Part shown: positions 24,835 to 32,906 of the stretch, piece after piece
Layout of the letters: each line of letters opens with the position of its first letter
Numbering within the stretch: position 1 is the stretch's first letter
Assembly (NCBI RefSeq): GCF_900112685.1
Contig: NZ_FOMS01000013.1
Span: 1-44,872, forward strand
DNA from: Roseivivax sediminis
GTDB lineage: Bacteria; Pseudomonadota; Alphaproteobacteria; Rhodobacterales; Rhodobacteraceae
Reading direction: 5' to 3'
Length of the DNA stretch: 44,872 nucleotides
Program-made: the position numbers and the translations under genes
Notes under the pieces: model-generated
The model's database searches: none
The model's input: the letters and a program-made list of their open reading frames with translations, nothing else
Told to the model about the DNA's origin: nothing

Positions 24835-25398
24835 ATGCCCAAGATCAACGGAAACGAGATCCGCCCCGGCAACGTCCTGGAGCACAACGGCGGCCTCTGG
24901 GCCGCAGTCAAGGTGGACCATGTCAAGCCCGGAAAAGGTGGGGCTTTTGCGCAAGTCGAGCTGCGCAACCTGCGCAACGGCTCCAAGCTGAACGAACGCT
25001 TCCGGTCCGCCGACAAGGTGGAGCGCGTGCGGCTCGAGCAGCGCGACATGCAGTTCCTGTTCGAGGCCGACGGCCAGCTGACCTTCATGGACGCGGAAAC
25101 CTTCGACCAGGTCACCGTCGATGCCGAGCTTCTGGGCGAGCGCCGGGCGTTCCTGCAGGACGGGATGACCATCGTGGTTGAATTCCACGAGAGCGAGGCG
25201 CTGAACGCGACGCTGCCGCAGAAGGTCACCTGCAAGGTCGTCGAGACCGAGCCGGTGGTGAAGGGGCAGACGGCGGCGAACTCCTTCAAGCCCGCCGTGC
25301 TCGACAACGGCGTGAAGGTGCAGGTGCCGCCCTTCGTTGGCCAGGACGAGGACATCGTCGTCAACACCGAGACCATGGAATACGCCGAGCGCGCCTGA
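24835..25398 (+). CDS. efp: Elongation factor P
   Basis: A 187-residue translation factor that relieves ribosome stalling at polyproline stretches. The KOW-like N-terminal domain carries the loop KPGKGGAF, with Lys34 at the position that is beta-lysylated in other bacteria. The OB domains follow, including [14 protein letters not shown]-like wording and the C-terminal signature [19 protein letters not shown]. Length and start match the family exactly. No lysylation genes (epmA, epmB) are in this window. A promoter candidate lies just upstream. The gene ends before a GC-rich repeat-bearing spacer. Confidence 0.98.
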   Translation: MPKINGNEIRPGNVLEHNGGLWAAVKVDHVKPGKGGAFAQVELRNLRNGSKLNERFRSADKVERVRLEQRDMQFLFEADGQLTFMDAETFDQVTVDAELLGERRAFLQDGMTIVVEFHESEALNATLPQKVTCKVVETEPVVKGQTAANSFKPAVLDNGVKVQVPPFVGQDEDIVVNTETMEYAERA

Positions 25399-25440
25399 CG
25401 CGCGCCGGCCTTGGCGGCGCGCCTTCGGCGCCCACTAAGT

Positions 25441-25517
25441 TTGGGGGCGGAGCCCCCAAGCCCCCCTCGCGAGGGCGCTGCCCTCGCGCTCCCGGAGTAC
25501 TTGCCGGCCCAAAGAAG
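25441..25517 (+). repeat. Intergenic repeat element, copy B
   Basis: Contains the hairpin GGGGGC-GGA-GCCCCC (about 25443-25457) and a second stem GAGGGC-GCT-GCCCTC, then CTCCCGGAGTA and GGCCCAAAGAAG. The 31 bases from the second stem to GGAGTA are identical to copy C. It lies between the convergent efp and fructosamine kinase-like genes; its AAAGAAG end is about 14 bases from the kinase stop codon. Confidence 0.75.
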
Positions 25518-25531
25518 CAGGTGCGGGGTAT

Positions 25532-26335
25532 TCAGACGCCGATGTCGTCGAGGAGTCCGGTGGCCATCGCGTGGTAGCCGCCGCCGAAGAGGCGCAGATG
25601 CACGAGGGCCGGCCAGAGCTGGTAGACCGGGCGGCGGTCTTCCACTCCGGGATCGGGTTTGCCGTAGCCGCGCCAGAAAGCCTGGTCGGGCGTGCCGAAC
25701 AGCGTCAGCATGGCGAGGTCGACTTCCGAGTGACCGTAATAGGACGCCGGGTCGATCATCACCGCGCGATCCTCGGTGAAGTGCAGATTGCCGCCCCAGA
25801 GGTCGCCGTGCAGGAGCGACGCGCGCGGCGATTCGGGGAGCATCTCGGGCAGGCGCGCGGCGAGCCGTTCGACGCGCCGCGCGATATCGGGCGGCAGGGC
25901 GGATGGGTCGGCGAGGAGCCGGCGTTCGGCCCAGAATTCCGGCCAGGTGTCGGTTTTGCCGTTGGGGATGGGCACGGGTCCGAAGGCGTAATCCTCGTCC
26001 CAGCCGTAGTAGCCGCCGTCCCAGGAATGGAGGGTGGCGAGCGCTTCCCCGAAGCCGCGCCAGGTCTCGCGCGTGGCGGGCGCTTCGGGCAGGTAGTCGA
26101 GGCAGATCAGGCGGTGTTCGGTGTGCAGCAGCTCCGGCACCGGCGCATGCAGCATCGCCATGGCGGCGAGCATGCGCGCCTCCACGTGCACGAGCGGGCC
26201 GGTCTTGACCACGAGCTCGCGGCCGGTGTCGAGGCGGATATAGGCGACCTCGGACAGATCGCCGCCGGAGAGGGGCCTGGTCTCGGCGATCTCTGCGCCG
26301 AAGGCGTCGAGCAGCGGTTGCGGCAGGGTGGTCAT
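25532..26335 (-). CDS. Fructosamine kinase family protein
   Basis: A 267-residue aminoglycoside-phosphotransferase-like small-molecule kinase. The catalytic loop is LLHGDLWGGNLHF with Asp178, and the metal-binding Asp195 sits in MIDPASYYGHSEVDLAM, which is typical of the fructosamine-3-kinase/YniA family. Bacterial members phosphorylate ketosamines or ribulosamines and so help repair glycated proteins; the substrate here is not proved. The start overlaps the ygfZ stop by four bases (ATGA), so it is translated from the ygfZ message. Confidence 0.92.
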   Translation of the reverse strand: MTTLPQPLLDAFGAEIAETRPLSGGDLSEVAYIRLDTGRELVVKTGPLVHVEARMLAAMAMLHAPVPELLHTEHRLICLDYLPEAPATRETWRGFGEALATLHSWDGGYYGWDEDYAFGPVPIPNGKTDTWPEFWAERRLLADPSALPPDIARRVERLAARLPEMLPESPRASLLHGDLWGGNLHFTEDRAVMIDPASYYGHSEVDLAMLTLFGTPDQAFWRGYGKPDPGVEDRRPVYQLWPALVHLRLFGGGYHAMATGLLDDIGV

Positions 26336-27072
26336 GCCTCGTACCTCACGATGGCGTCGCCGGCCTGCATCTTGGCCGTCGCCTGGGGAAAGCGCAGATG
26401 CGCGAGACCGGCGCCGCCGGCCTGGGTGAAGAGCGTTCCGACACGCTTGGCGCCCGCGGTGATGTCGGTGCCCACGGGGGCCGTGCCCTCGACGGTGACG
26501 CGGGCGAGGCCTTTCTTGAGCTCGGTCTTGTGCTTCATGCGGGCGGTGACCTCCTGGCCGACATAGCAGCCCTTGCGGAAATCCACGCCGCCGAGCCGTT
26601 CGAACCCGGCCTCGAGGATGAAGGTGTCGGGCGTCAGCTCGATCCCGCTTTCGGGCACGGCTGCGGCGACGCGCAGGGCGGGCCAGTCGACGTCGGTCTC
26701 CGAGGGACGGCCGTCATAGGCGCGCCAGCCGAGCGCGGGATCGCGCGGGTCGGCGAAGGCGCCGTCAGGGGCGGGGCCGGTGCCGCGGGCGGGGACGAGG
26801 CCGGTCTGTTCCAGCGTGACCTTGGCGCGCAGCTTGTAGAGCTTCAGCGCCTTGGTCAGGTCTTCCGCGAGCGGTTCGGCCACGTCGACGAGGATGTCCT
26901 CGCCGTCGGGGACGAGGAAGAAATCGGCCCGGTACTTGCCCTGCGGTGTCAGCAGCGCGGTGTAGACGAGGCCGTCCTTCAGCCTCTCCACGTCGTTGGT
27001 GACGAGGTTCTGCAGGAAATCCGTGGTCTCGGGCCCCGAAAGGCGCAAGACGCGGCGGTCCGGATCGGTCAT
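26332..27072 (-). CDS. ygfZ: Folate-binding YgfZ-like protein (IscA/GcvT-type)
   Basis: A 246-residue GcvT-like protein of the YgfZ/IBA57 family, which uses tetrahydrofolate and supports maturation or repair of some iron-sulfur proteins. The diagnostic motif KGCYVGQE is present with Cys169. The length is shorter than E. coli YgfZ, as is common in alphaproteobacteria. A GGGAG box supports the start. It is the first gene of a two-gene leftward unit with the fructosamine kinase-like gene. The exporter gene upstream ends 65 bases away. Confidence 0.93.
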   Translation of the reverse strand: MTDPDRRVLRLSGPETTDFLQNLVTNDVERLKDGLVYTALLTPQGKYRADFFLVPDGEDILVDVAEPLAEDLTKALKLYKLRAKVTLEQTGLVPARGTGPAPDGAFADPRDPALGWRAYDGRPSETDVDWPALRVAAAVPESGIELTPDTFILEAGFERLGGVDFRKGCYVGQEVTARMKHKTELKKGLARVTVEGTAPVGTDITAGAKRVGTLFTQAGGAGLAHLRFPQATAKMQAGDAIVRYEA

Positions 27073-27137
27073 GACATCGGCTCCCGTCGTCGCAAGGGAG
27101 TGTTTATGTAACAGTCCGGACCGCCCTGTGACAGGGG

Positions 27138-28916
27138 TCAGGGCGTATCGGATTGCAGGCGGTGAAGCTCGGCATAGGTGCCGCCGCGGGCGAGAAGCTC
27201 TTCGTGGGTGCCCTGGTCGACCACGCGGCCCGCCTCCATCACCACGATCTTGTGGGCGTCGCGGACGGTCGACAGGCGGTGCGCGATGACCAGCGTGGTG
27301 CGGCCCTGGCTGAGCCGCTCCAGCGCGGCCTGCACCATCGCCTCGCTCGCCGCGTCGAGGGCCGAGGTCGCCTCGTCGAGAAGCAGGATCGGCGTGTCGC
27401 GCAGGAGCGCGCGGGCGATGGCGACGCGCTGGCGTTGCCCGCCCGAGAGATTGGAGCCGCGGGCGCCGACCTGGGTGTCGAGCCCGTTCGGCAGGCGCGG
27501 CAGGAAGTCGGTGACGTGCGCGGCGTCCAGCACCTCCTGCAGGCGCGCGTCGCTGACGTCGGTCCGGCCGAGCACGATGTTCTCGCGCAGCGTCTCGTCG
27601 AACAGCAGCGCGTCCTGGCTGACGACGGAGAAGAGCTGGCGAAGATCTTTGAGGCGCATCTCGTCGATGCCGACGTCCCCGATGGTCACGCGGCCCGATT
27701 CGGCGTCGACGAGGCGGGTCAGCAGGTTGAAGATCGTCGACTTGCCGGCGCCGGAGGGGCCGACCAGCGCGGTGACCTCGCCGGCCTTCGCGGTCAGCGT
27801 CACGCCGCCGAGGACAGCGGTTTCACCGTAGCGGGCGCGCACGTCGCTGAGAACGATGTCGGGCACCCCTTCGGGCGCCGGGCGCGGGACGGCCGGATCG
27901 GCGATCTCGGGCGCCATGTCGAAGATCTCCTTGATCCGCTCCAGTCCCGCGGCGGCGACCTGCAGGATGCCTGAGACCGCGCCGAGCCTGCGCAGGGGTT
28001 CGAAGGCGAGGCCGATGGCGGTGAAGAAGGCCATGAAATCGCCGACGGTCTTCTCGCCGGCCAGGATCTCCCCGCCGCCGTAGAGAAGCACGCCGGCAAA
28101 GCCGAGGCCGGACATGATGTCGATGAGGCCGGGGATCGAGGCTTGGCCCGCGGAGGAGCGGACCTCGGTGCGGATGCGGCGACGGGTCAGGCGGCGGTAT
28201 CGGTCGGCCTGGTAACGCTCCAGCGTGTTGAGCTTGATCGGGACGATGCCGTGGAGAACCTCGTTCAGGCGGGTCGACAGCGCCGCGGCGATGTCGCGGG
28301 CCGATCGGGCGTTGCCGCGCACGAAGCGTTGCAGGAAGAGCGCAGGCGCCACCAGAAGCGGCGCGCCGACCAGCGCCACCAGGGTCCAGCGCCAGTCGAT
28401 CGCGAAGGCCACGCCGAAGAGCGAGATGAGCGCGATCACGTCGCGCCCCGCGCCGGTGATGAGCGAGCGCCAGACCTTGGTGATGGAGCCGACATCGCCT
28501 TCGACGCGCTGCATCAGGTAGCCGGGCGAATAGGCGCCGTGAAACGCGCCGTCGAGGGTCATCATGTGTTGGATCATGTCGACGCGCAGTTCCGACACGC
28601 TTTCCTGGCTGACCTTGGCCAGCACCACCTTCTGGATCACGCTGGCGACCGCGCGGATCGCGAAGATGCCGAAGAAGGCGACCGCGACGAGCGGGACATA
28701 CTCGCTCTGCCCGCCGACGAAGACCTCGTCGAACATCGGCTTCATCATGTAGCTGAGAGCGCCGAACATCGCCCCTTCGAGCGACATGAAGACGACGGCA
28801 AGCAGGATCAGCGGCCAGTGCCGACGCAGGTAGTTGCGCCAGAGCCAGAGAAAGAGTTTCGTGCGCTCCTTGGCCGAGGTGTCGGGTGCGGTATCTCCGA
28901 GCGGATCGCGGGTCAT
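27138..28916 (-). CDS. MsbA-like ABC exporter (fused membrane and ATPase domains)
   Basis: A 592-residue half-transporter. Residues about 35-320 hold six transmembrane helices; the nucleotide-binding domain follows, with Walker [10 protein letters not shown] (386-394), signature LSGGQRQRVAIARAL, Walker B ILLLDEATSALD and the His switch VIAHRLSTV. It is close to MsbA-type lipid exporters but could carry other amphiphiles or drugs. It would act as a homodimer in the inner membrane. Its start overlaps the phosphatase stop by four bases, so both come from one message, which hints at a shared lipid or envelope role. Confidence 0.92.
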   Translation of the reverse strand: MTRDPLGDTAPDTSAKERTKLFLWLWRNYLRRHWPLILLAVVFMSLEGAMFGALSYMMKPMFDEVFVGGQSEYVPLVAVAFFGIFAIRAVASVIQKVVLAKVSQESVSELRVDMIQHMMTLDGAFHGAYSPGYLMQRVEGDVGSITKVWRSLITGAGRDVIALISLFGVAFAIDWRWTLVALVGAPLLVAPALFLQRFVRGNARSARDIAAALSTRLNEVLHGIVPIKLNTLERYQADRYRRLTRRRIRTEVRSSAGQASIPGLIDIMSGLGFAGVLLYGGGEILAGEKTVGDFMAFFTAIGLAFEPLRRLGAVSGILQVAAAGLERIKEIFDMAPEIADPAVPRPAPEGVPDIVLSDVRARYGETAVLGGVTLTAKAGEVTALVGPSGAGKSTIFNLLTRLVDAESGRVTIGDVGIDEMRLKDLRQLFSVVSQDALLFDETLRENIVLGRTDVSDARLQEVLDAAHVTDFLPRLPNGLDTQVGARGSNLSGGQRQRVAIARALLRDTPILLLDEATSALDAASEAMVQAALERLSQGRTTLVIAHRLSTVRDAHKIVVMEAGRVVDQGTHEELLARGGTYAELHRLQSDTP

Positions 28917-29617
28917 GCGGGCTTTGCGGCCTCGTTCGGCGGCAGGCGGGCGTCGAAGGCCCTTTGCAGCCGCTTGTGATCGTATTCGGTGCGGATCCAG
29001 TCCTCGAACCCGATTTCGCCATACCCCTGTCGGGCGGCGTAGACATCGATGATGTAGTCCTGGATACCGGTCTTCGTCCAGTCGAGGTGGATGTACCGGA
29101 TGCCGAGTTGCTTCTTGGCCTCGAGGATCGTCGCGTTCTCGAAGACGAGCAGGTAGAGCGCGCCGACGAAGCCGGTGCGGTCGGCACCGGACTTGCAGTG
29201 GAAGACCAGCGGGCGTTCTGCCGCGCGGATGGCGTCGATCACGTCGGTGATGCGCGCCCGCCGGGCGGCCTGTCGCGCCATCAGCTTGGCGTCGACGAGG
29301 GTCAGGCCGAGGCGGTCGCAGGTCTCTTTCTCGAAGAGGTAGTAGGAATACTTGTCCTCTCCGCGCAGGTTGATGACCGTCCGGATGCCCATCTTCGCGT
29401 AAGTGCGGAAGCGGCGGTGCGTGGGCTGGTTGGAGCGGTACACGCCCGGCGCGATCTCGTGGAAATTGTGCCAGAAGGAGCGCAGGAACGCGTGGTCGAA
29501 GAGGTGGTAGTGCAGCCAGGCGGCAAAGCGGCCCTTGGGCGTGCCGATGTCGCGGCCGAAGGACCGCCGGAAGCGGCGTTCGGCATCGTCGATCCGGTCC
29601 CAGAGTTTGGCGAGCAT
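28913..29617 (-). CDS. Dual-specificity/tyrosine phosphatase family protein
   Basis: A 234-residue protein with the cysteine-phosphatase loop HCKSGADRTG: Cys141 is the nucleophile and Arg147 the phosphate-binding arginine of CX5R. The upstream segment GVYRSNQPTHRRFRTYAKMGIRTVINLRGE is typical of DSP-like phosphatases of the tyrosine phosphatase superfamily. Substrates in this branch include phosphoproteins and phospholipid head groups. The chosen start (MLAKLWDRID) begins the conserved region; the frame upstream is unconserved Arg/Pro-rich. It overlaps the exporter start by four bases, so a lipid substrate such as phosphatidylglycerol phosphate is possible but unproved. Confidence 0.87.
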   Translation of the reverse strand: MLAKLWDRIDDAERRFRRSFGRDIGTPKGRFAAWLHYHLFDHAFLRSFWHNFHEIAPGVYRSNQPTHRRFRTYAKMGIRTVINLRGEDKYSYYLFEKETCDRLGLTLVDAKLMARQAARRARITDVIDAIRAAERPLVFHCKSGADRTGFVGALYLLVFENATILEAKKQLGIRYIHLDWTKTGIQDYIIDVYAARQGYGEIGFEDWIRTEYDHKRLQRAFDARLPPNEAAKPA

Positions 29618-29700
29618 CGCGGAAGGTGTCCTGACAGGGTCTCGCGGGGGTCTAGCCGAGCGGCAGGCCGGAAGAAACCGGTTTCGCGGGGGGCTGCCCG

Positions 29701-29721
29701 GGGTGGGCGGATCGCCCACCC
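29701..29721. repeat. Perfect inverted repeat in intergenic spacer
   Basis: Nine-base arms GGGTGGGCG and CGCCCACCC with a GAT spacer, between the divergent phosphatase and aminotransferase genes. It has the look of a dispersed palindromic element of Rhodobacterales or an operator; only one copy is seen in this window. Confidence 0.6.
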
Positions 29722-29805
29722 TACCAGATTGACCGCGCGCGCCGGCCGGATAGGTTGGGCGCCGCGCCGCCCGGTTCAAGGGGCGCGGTTTTCCGGAGAT
29801 GCTTC

Positions 29806-31017
29806 ATGTCGCTTGCCCACGGCCGTCCCTACCTCGCGATTCCGGGCCCGTCGGTCATGCCCGACCGGGTGCTGCAGGCCATGCACCGGGCGGCGCCGAA
29901 CATCTACGAGGGCGCGCTGGTGGACATGGTCGCGGGCATGGTGCCCGATCTTGCCCGCGTCGCGCGGACCGAGGGAAACGTGGCTATCTACATCGCCAAC
30001 GGGCACGGCGCCTGGGAGGCGGCGCTCGCCAACACCGTTGCGCCCGGCGAGAAGGTGCTGGTCTGCGCCACCGGGCGCTTCGGCCACGGCTGGGCGGAGA
30101 TGGGCGAGGCGATGGGGATTGAGATCGAGCTTCTCGATTTCGGGCGCAAGACGCCGATCGACGCGCAGGCGGTGAAGGAGGCGCTGGAGGCCGACGGCGC
30201 GCAGGCGATCAAGGCGGTGCTGGCGGTCCACGTGGACACGTCTAGCTCGCTGCGCTCGGACATCGCCGAGATCCGCCGCGCGCTGGACGAGACCGGGCAC
30301 CCGGCGCTTCTGATGGCCGATTGCATCGCCTCGCTCGGCTGCGACGTGTTCGAGATGGACCTCTGGGGCGCCGACGTGACGGTCACAGGCTCGCAGAAGG
30401 GGCTGATGGTGCCGCCGGGTCTGGCGTTCCTGTTCTTCTCGGAGCGCGCGGCCGAGGTGCGGCGGGCCATGCCGCGCGTGTCGCGCTACTGGGATTGGGC
30501 GCCGCGGGCCGATCCGGCCTTCTTCTATCAGTATTTCGGCGGCACTGCCCCGACCCACCACCTCTACGGGCTGCGCGCGGCGCTGGACATGATCCACGAA
30601 GAGGGGCTGGAGGCGATCTGGGCGCGGCACGCCACGCTCGCCCGCGCGATCTGGGCCGCGGCGGAGGTCTGGGGCGAGGGCGGGCCGCTGACGCTGAACG
30701 TCGCCGAGCCGCGCCACCGCAGCCACGCGGTCACCGCCCTGCGCCTCGGCACGCCGCACGGCGCGCGGCTGCGCGAATGGACCGACCGGCAGGCGGGCGT
30801 GACGCTCGGGATCGGGCTCGGCATGAGCGAGGAGGGCGATCCGGACGGGCGCGGCTTCTTCCGCTTCGGACATATGGGGCATGTGAACGCGCACATGGTG
30901 CTGGGGCTTCTGGGCACCGTCGAGGCCGGGCTGTCGGCGCTGGGAATCCCGCACGGACGCGGCGGTGTCGCGGCGGCGGCGGAGGTGATCGCGGGGTCTG
31001 AGCCGCGGCGCGGGTGA
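29806..31017 (+). CDS. Class V aminotransferase (serine–glyoxylate aminotransferase-like)
   Basis: A 403-residue PLP enzyme of fold type I, class V. The Schiff-base lysine is Lys198 in VTGSQKGLMVPPG, and the N-terminal LAIPGPSVMPDRVLQAM plus YWDWAPRADPAFFYQYFGGTAPTHHLYGL (about 225-253) match serine–glyoxylate and alanine–glyoxylate aminotransferases. It probably moves amino groups between serine or alanine and glyoxylate. The start at 29806 has a GGAG box. It is a single gene divergent from the phosphatase and is followed by repeat copy C. The exact donor and acceptor are not certain. Confidence 0.9.
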   Translation: MSLAHGRPYLAIPGPSVMPDRVLQAMHRAAPNIYEGALVDMVAGMVPDLARVARTEGNVAIYIANGHGAWEAALANTVAPGEKVLVCATGRFGHGWAEMGEAMGIEIELLDFGRKTPIDAQAVKEALEADGAQAIKAVLAVHVDTSSSLRSDIAEIRRALDETGHPALLMADCIASLGCDVFEMDLWGADVTVTGSQKGLMVPPGLAFLFFSERAAEVRRAMPRVSRYWDWAPRADPAFFYQYFGGTAPTHHLYGLRAALDMIHEEGLEAIWARHATLARAIWAAAEVWGEGGPLTLNVAEPRHRSHAVTALRLGTPHGARLREWTDRQAGVTLGIGLGMSEEGDPDGRGFFRFGHMGHVNAHMVLGLLGTVEAGLSALGIPHGRGGVAAAAEVIAGSEPRRG

Positions 31018-31028
31018 AACGGGAGGGA

Positions 31029-31077
31029 GCGAGGGCGCTGCCCTCGCGCTCCCGGAGTATTTGGAACGAGAAGAAGA
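31029..31077 (+). repeat. Intergenic repeat element, copy C
   Basis: Stem GAGGGC-GCT-GCCCTC followed by CTCCCGGAGTATTTG and a degenerate GAAGAAG end. It shares 31 identical bases with copy B. It lies between the convergent aminotransferase and small membrane protein genes; the GAAGAAG end is 27 bases from the latter's stop codon. Confidence 0.75.
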
Positions 31078-31104
31078 GGCGTTTGGTGCCTCTTGCGGGC
31101 CCGG

Positions 31105-31293
31105 TCAGGAAGAAAGTGCTGACCGGCGGCGCGCGGCGAGGCGGTCGATCAGGCGGTTGAGGCCCCAGCCGATCAGGAGCACCGCGGGCAGGCCGAAGAG
31201 CACCCAGATCACGCCGAGAATCCACAGCAGATTGACGAGGCCCATGGCGAGGGCGGCGTTGGTGTAGTCGGGGGCGCGGCCGGGGTGGTCCAT
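31105..31293 (-). CDS. Small membrane protein, 62 residues
   Basis: A 62-residue protein with a polar start (MDHPGRAPDYTNAALAM), one long hydrophobic stretch of about 30 residues (17-46) that could cross the membrane once or twice, and a basic tail (RLIDRLAARRRS). It is supported by a GAGGAAAG ribosome binding site seven bases upstream. It lies 65 bases downstream of hisC on the same strand. It is unnamed and resembles small conserved roseobacter proteins beside hisC. The function is unknown. Confidence 0.7.
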   Translation of the reverse strand: MDHPGRAPDYTNAALAMGLVNLLWILGVIWVLFGLPAVLLIGWGLNRLIDRLAARRRSALSS

Positions 31294-31358
31294 GGGCAGG
31301 CTTTCCTCGAGGCTCTTGGCACAGTGGATAAGGCGGGCGCGCGCCCCGCAAAGGGCGC

Positions 31359-32477
31359 TCAGGCCGGGGCGGCGGCGCGGGCCTCTTCGAGGGCTGCGGG
31401 CAGTTCGGCGGCGAGCACGTCGAGTTCCTCGGGCAGGCCGGCGCCGAAGCGGATGCAGCGGTCCTGCGGCGGGCGGAAGGGCATGCGCACGAAGACGCCG
31501 CGGGCGATCAGCGCGCGCAGCACAGCACGGGCGAAATCGCCGTCCGCGCCGCAATCGACGGTAACGAAATTGGCCGCCGAGGGCAGGGGAGTGAGGCCGT
31601 TCGCGCGGGCGATGTCGTCGATCCGGTCCTTCGCGGCGGCGACCTTCTCCTGCACTTCGCCGAGCCAGGCGTCGTCGCCGATGGCGGCGAGCGCGGCCTC
31701 CTGGCTGGGGCGGGTCATGCCGAAATGGTCGCGCACCTTGTCGAAGGATTTCACCAGTGATCGGGCGCCGACTCCGTAGCCCACGCGCGCGCCGGCCATG
31801 CCGTAGGCCTTGGAGAAAGTGCGGAAGCGCATGACGCGGGGGTCTTCCGGATCGATCCGGGGCGCCGTGCCGGCGGGTGCGAATTCCACGTAGGCCTCGT
31901 CGAGGACCAGGAGCGTGCCGTTCGGGATGCGATCCAGCGCCGCCTCGATCGTGGCGGCGTCGTGCCATGTGCCCATCGGGTTGTCGGGGTTGGACAGGTA
32001 GACGAGCTTGGCGTTCGTTTCGGCCGCCTTCGCCAGGAGCGCGGGGAGGTCTTCGAGGTCGTCGCGGTAGGGAACCTTGTGCAGGACCCCGCCGAAGCCG
32101 TTCACGTGGTAGTTGAAGGTCGGGTAGGCGCCGTCGGAGGTGACGACCGCGTCGCCTTCGGCCACCGTCAGACGTACGAGCGTGCCAAGCAGCCCGTCGA
32201 TGCCGCCGCCGACGATCACCTGGTCGGGCTCGGCCTCCATCTTCGTGGCGAGCGCGTGGCGCAGGTCGTGATTCGTCGCCTCGGAGTATTTCCACACCTC
32301 GTCGGCGGCGCGGCGCAGGGCGGCGACGGCGTGGGGCGACGGCCCGAACGGGTTCTCGTTGGCGCCGAGGCGCGCGCGGAAGGCGAAGCCGAGGTCGCGC
32401 TCCTGCACTTCGGGGCCGACGAAGGGCACGTCTGCGGGCAAGGAGGTGGCGAGCGGGGTATAGCGAGGTCCGGTCAT
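31359..32477 (-). CDS. hisC: Histidinol-phosphate aminotransferase-like PLP enzyme
   Basis: A 372-residue fold type I, class II aminotransferase. Hallmarks are LGANENPFGPSP (residues 37-48), the SNPDNPMGTW substrate loop, LDEAYVEF, and the Schiff-base lysine Lys223 in FSKAYGMAGARVGYG. It most likely converts imidazole-acetol phosphate to histidinol phosphate in histidine synthesis and may also act on aromatic amino acids. No other his genes are in the window, so a broader or paralogous specificity cannot be excluded. The ribosome binding site is weak. The small membrane gene lies downstream. Confidence 0.85.
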   Translation of the reverse strand: MTGPRYTPLATSLPADVPFVGPEVQERDLGFAFRARLGANENPFGPSPHAVAALRRAADEVWKYSEATNHDLRHALATKMEAEPDQVIVGGGIDGLLGTLVRLTVAEGDAVVTSDGAYPTFNYHVNGFGGVLHKVPYRDDLEDLPALLAKAAETNAKLVYLSNPDNPMGTWHDAATIEAALDRIPNGTLLVLDEAYVEFAPAGTAPRIDPEDPRVMRFRTFSKAYGMAGARVGYGVGARSLVKSFDKVRDHFGMTRPSQEAALAAIGDDAWLGEVQEKVAAAKDRIDDIARANGLTPLPSAANFVTVDCGADGDFARAVLRALIARGVFVRMPFRPPQDRCIRFGAGLPEELDVLAAELPAALEEARAAAPA

Positions 32478-32520
32478 ACCGCAGGAGTATGCGCCCCGGG
32501 GCGCCCCGGGCAAGGGGCGC

Positions 32521-32850
32521 TCAGCCGCGGCCGCGGCGGCGCTGCTCCACCGCCATGGCGTGGCGCATGCCAAGCTCGGAGATTTCCGCCATCAGGCGAT
32601 CGCGTTCCGCCGGATCCTCGCTCTCGCGCCATGTCGCGCGTGCTTCCTGCAGCGCACGGCGCAGGCGCAGCTCCTCGGGAACGGCGCCGGCCTCGGCCAT
32701 GACCTTGTAACCGAAGAGCGTCACCGGATCGTCGGGGCCGGCCCAGTCGTCCGTCGGCAGCGGCTTGCCTGCGCCCTCGAGGTTGTCGAAGGCGCCGTCC
32801 TCCATCGCCTCCTTGATGCGTTGCTCCGTCAGGATCGGGAACAGGGCCAT
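32521..32850 (-). CDS. DUF1992 (DnaJ homologue subfamily C member 28-like) protein
   Basis: A 109-residue helical protein starting MALFPILTEQRIKEAMEDGAFDNLEGAGKPLP, of which EQRIKEAMEDGAFDNLEGAG is the DUF1992 signature. Only the conserved N-terminal module is found, without a J domain. The start at 32850 is the conserved one; the open frame beyond it covers the neighbouring gene in another frame. It lies 56 bases downstream of the NAD(P)-binding gene on the same strand. Its role is unknown. Confidence 0.88.
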   Translation of the reverse strand: MALFPILTEQRIKEAMEDGAFDNLEGAGKPLPTDDWAGPDDPVTLFGYKVMAEAGAVPEELRLRRALQEARATWRESEDPAERDRLMAEISELGMRHAMAVEQRRRGRG

Positions 32851-32906
32851 GCGCGCCTCCTGCGCTCGCATTCCGGCGCCCCGCGGCGCGAAGCGGACGT
32901 GGGAGG

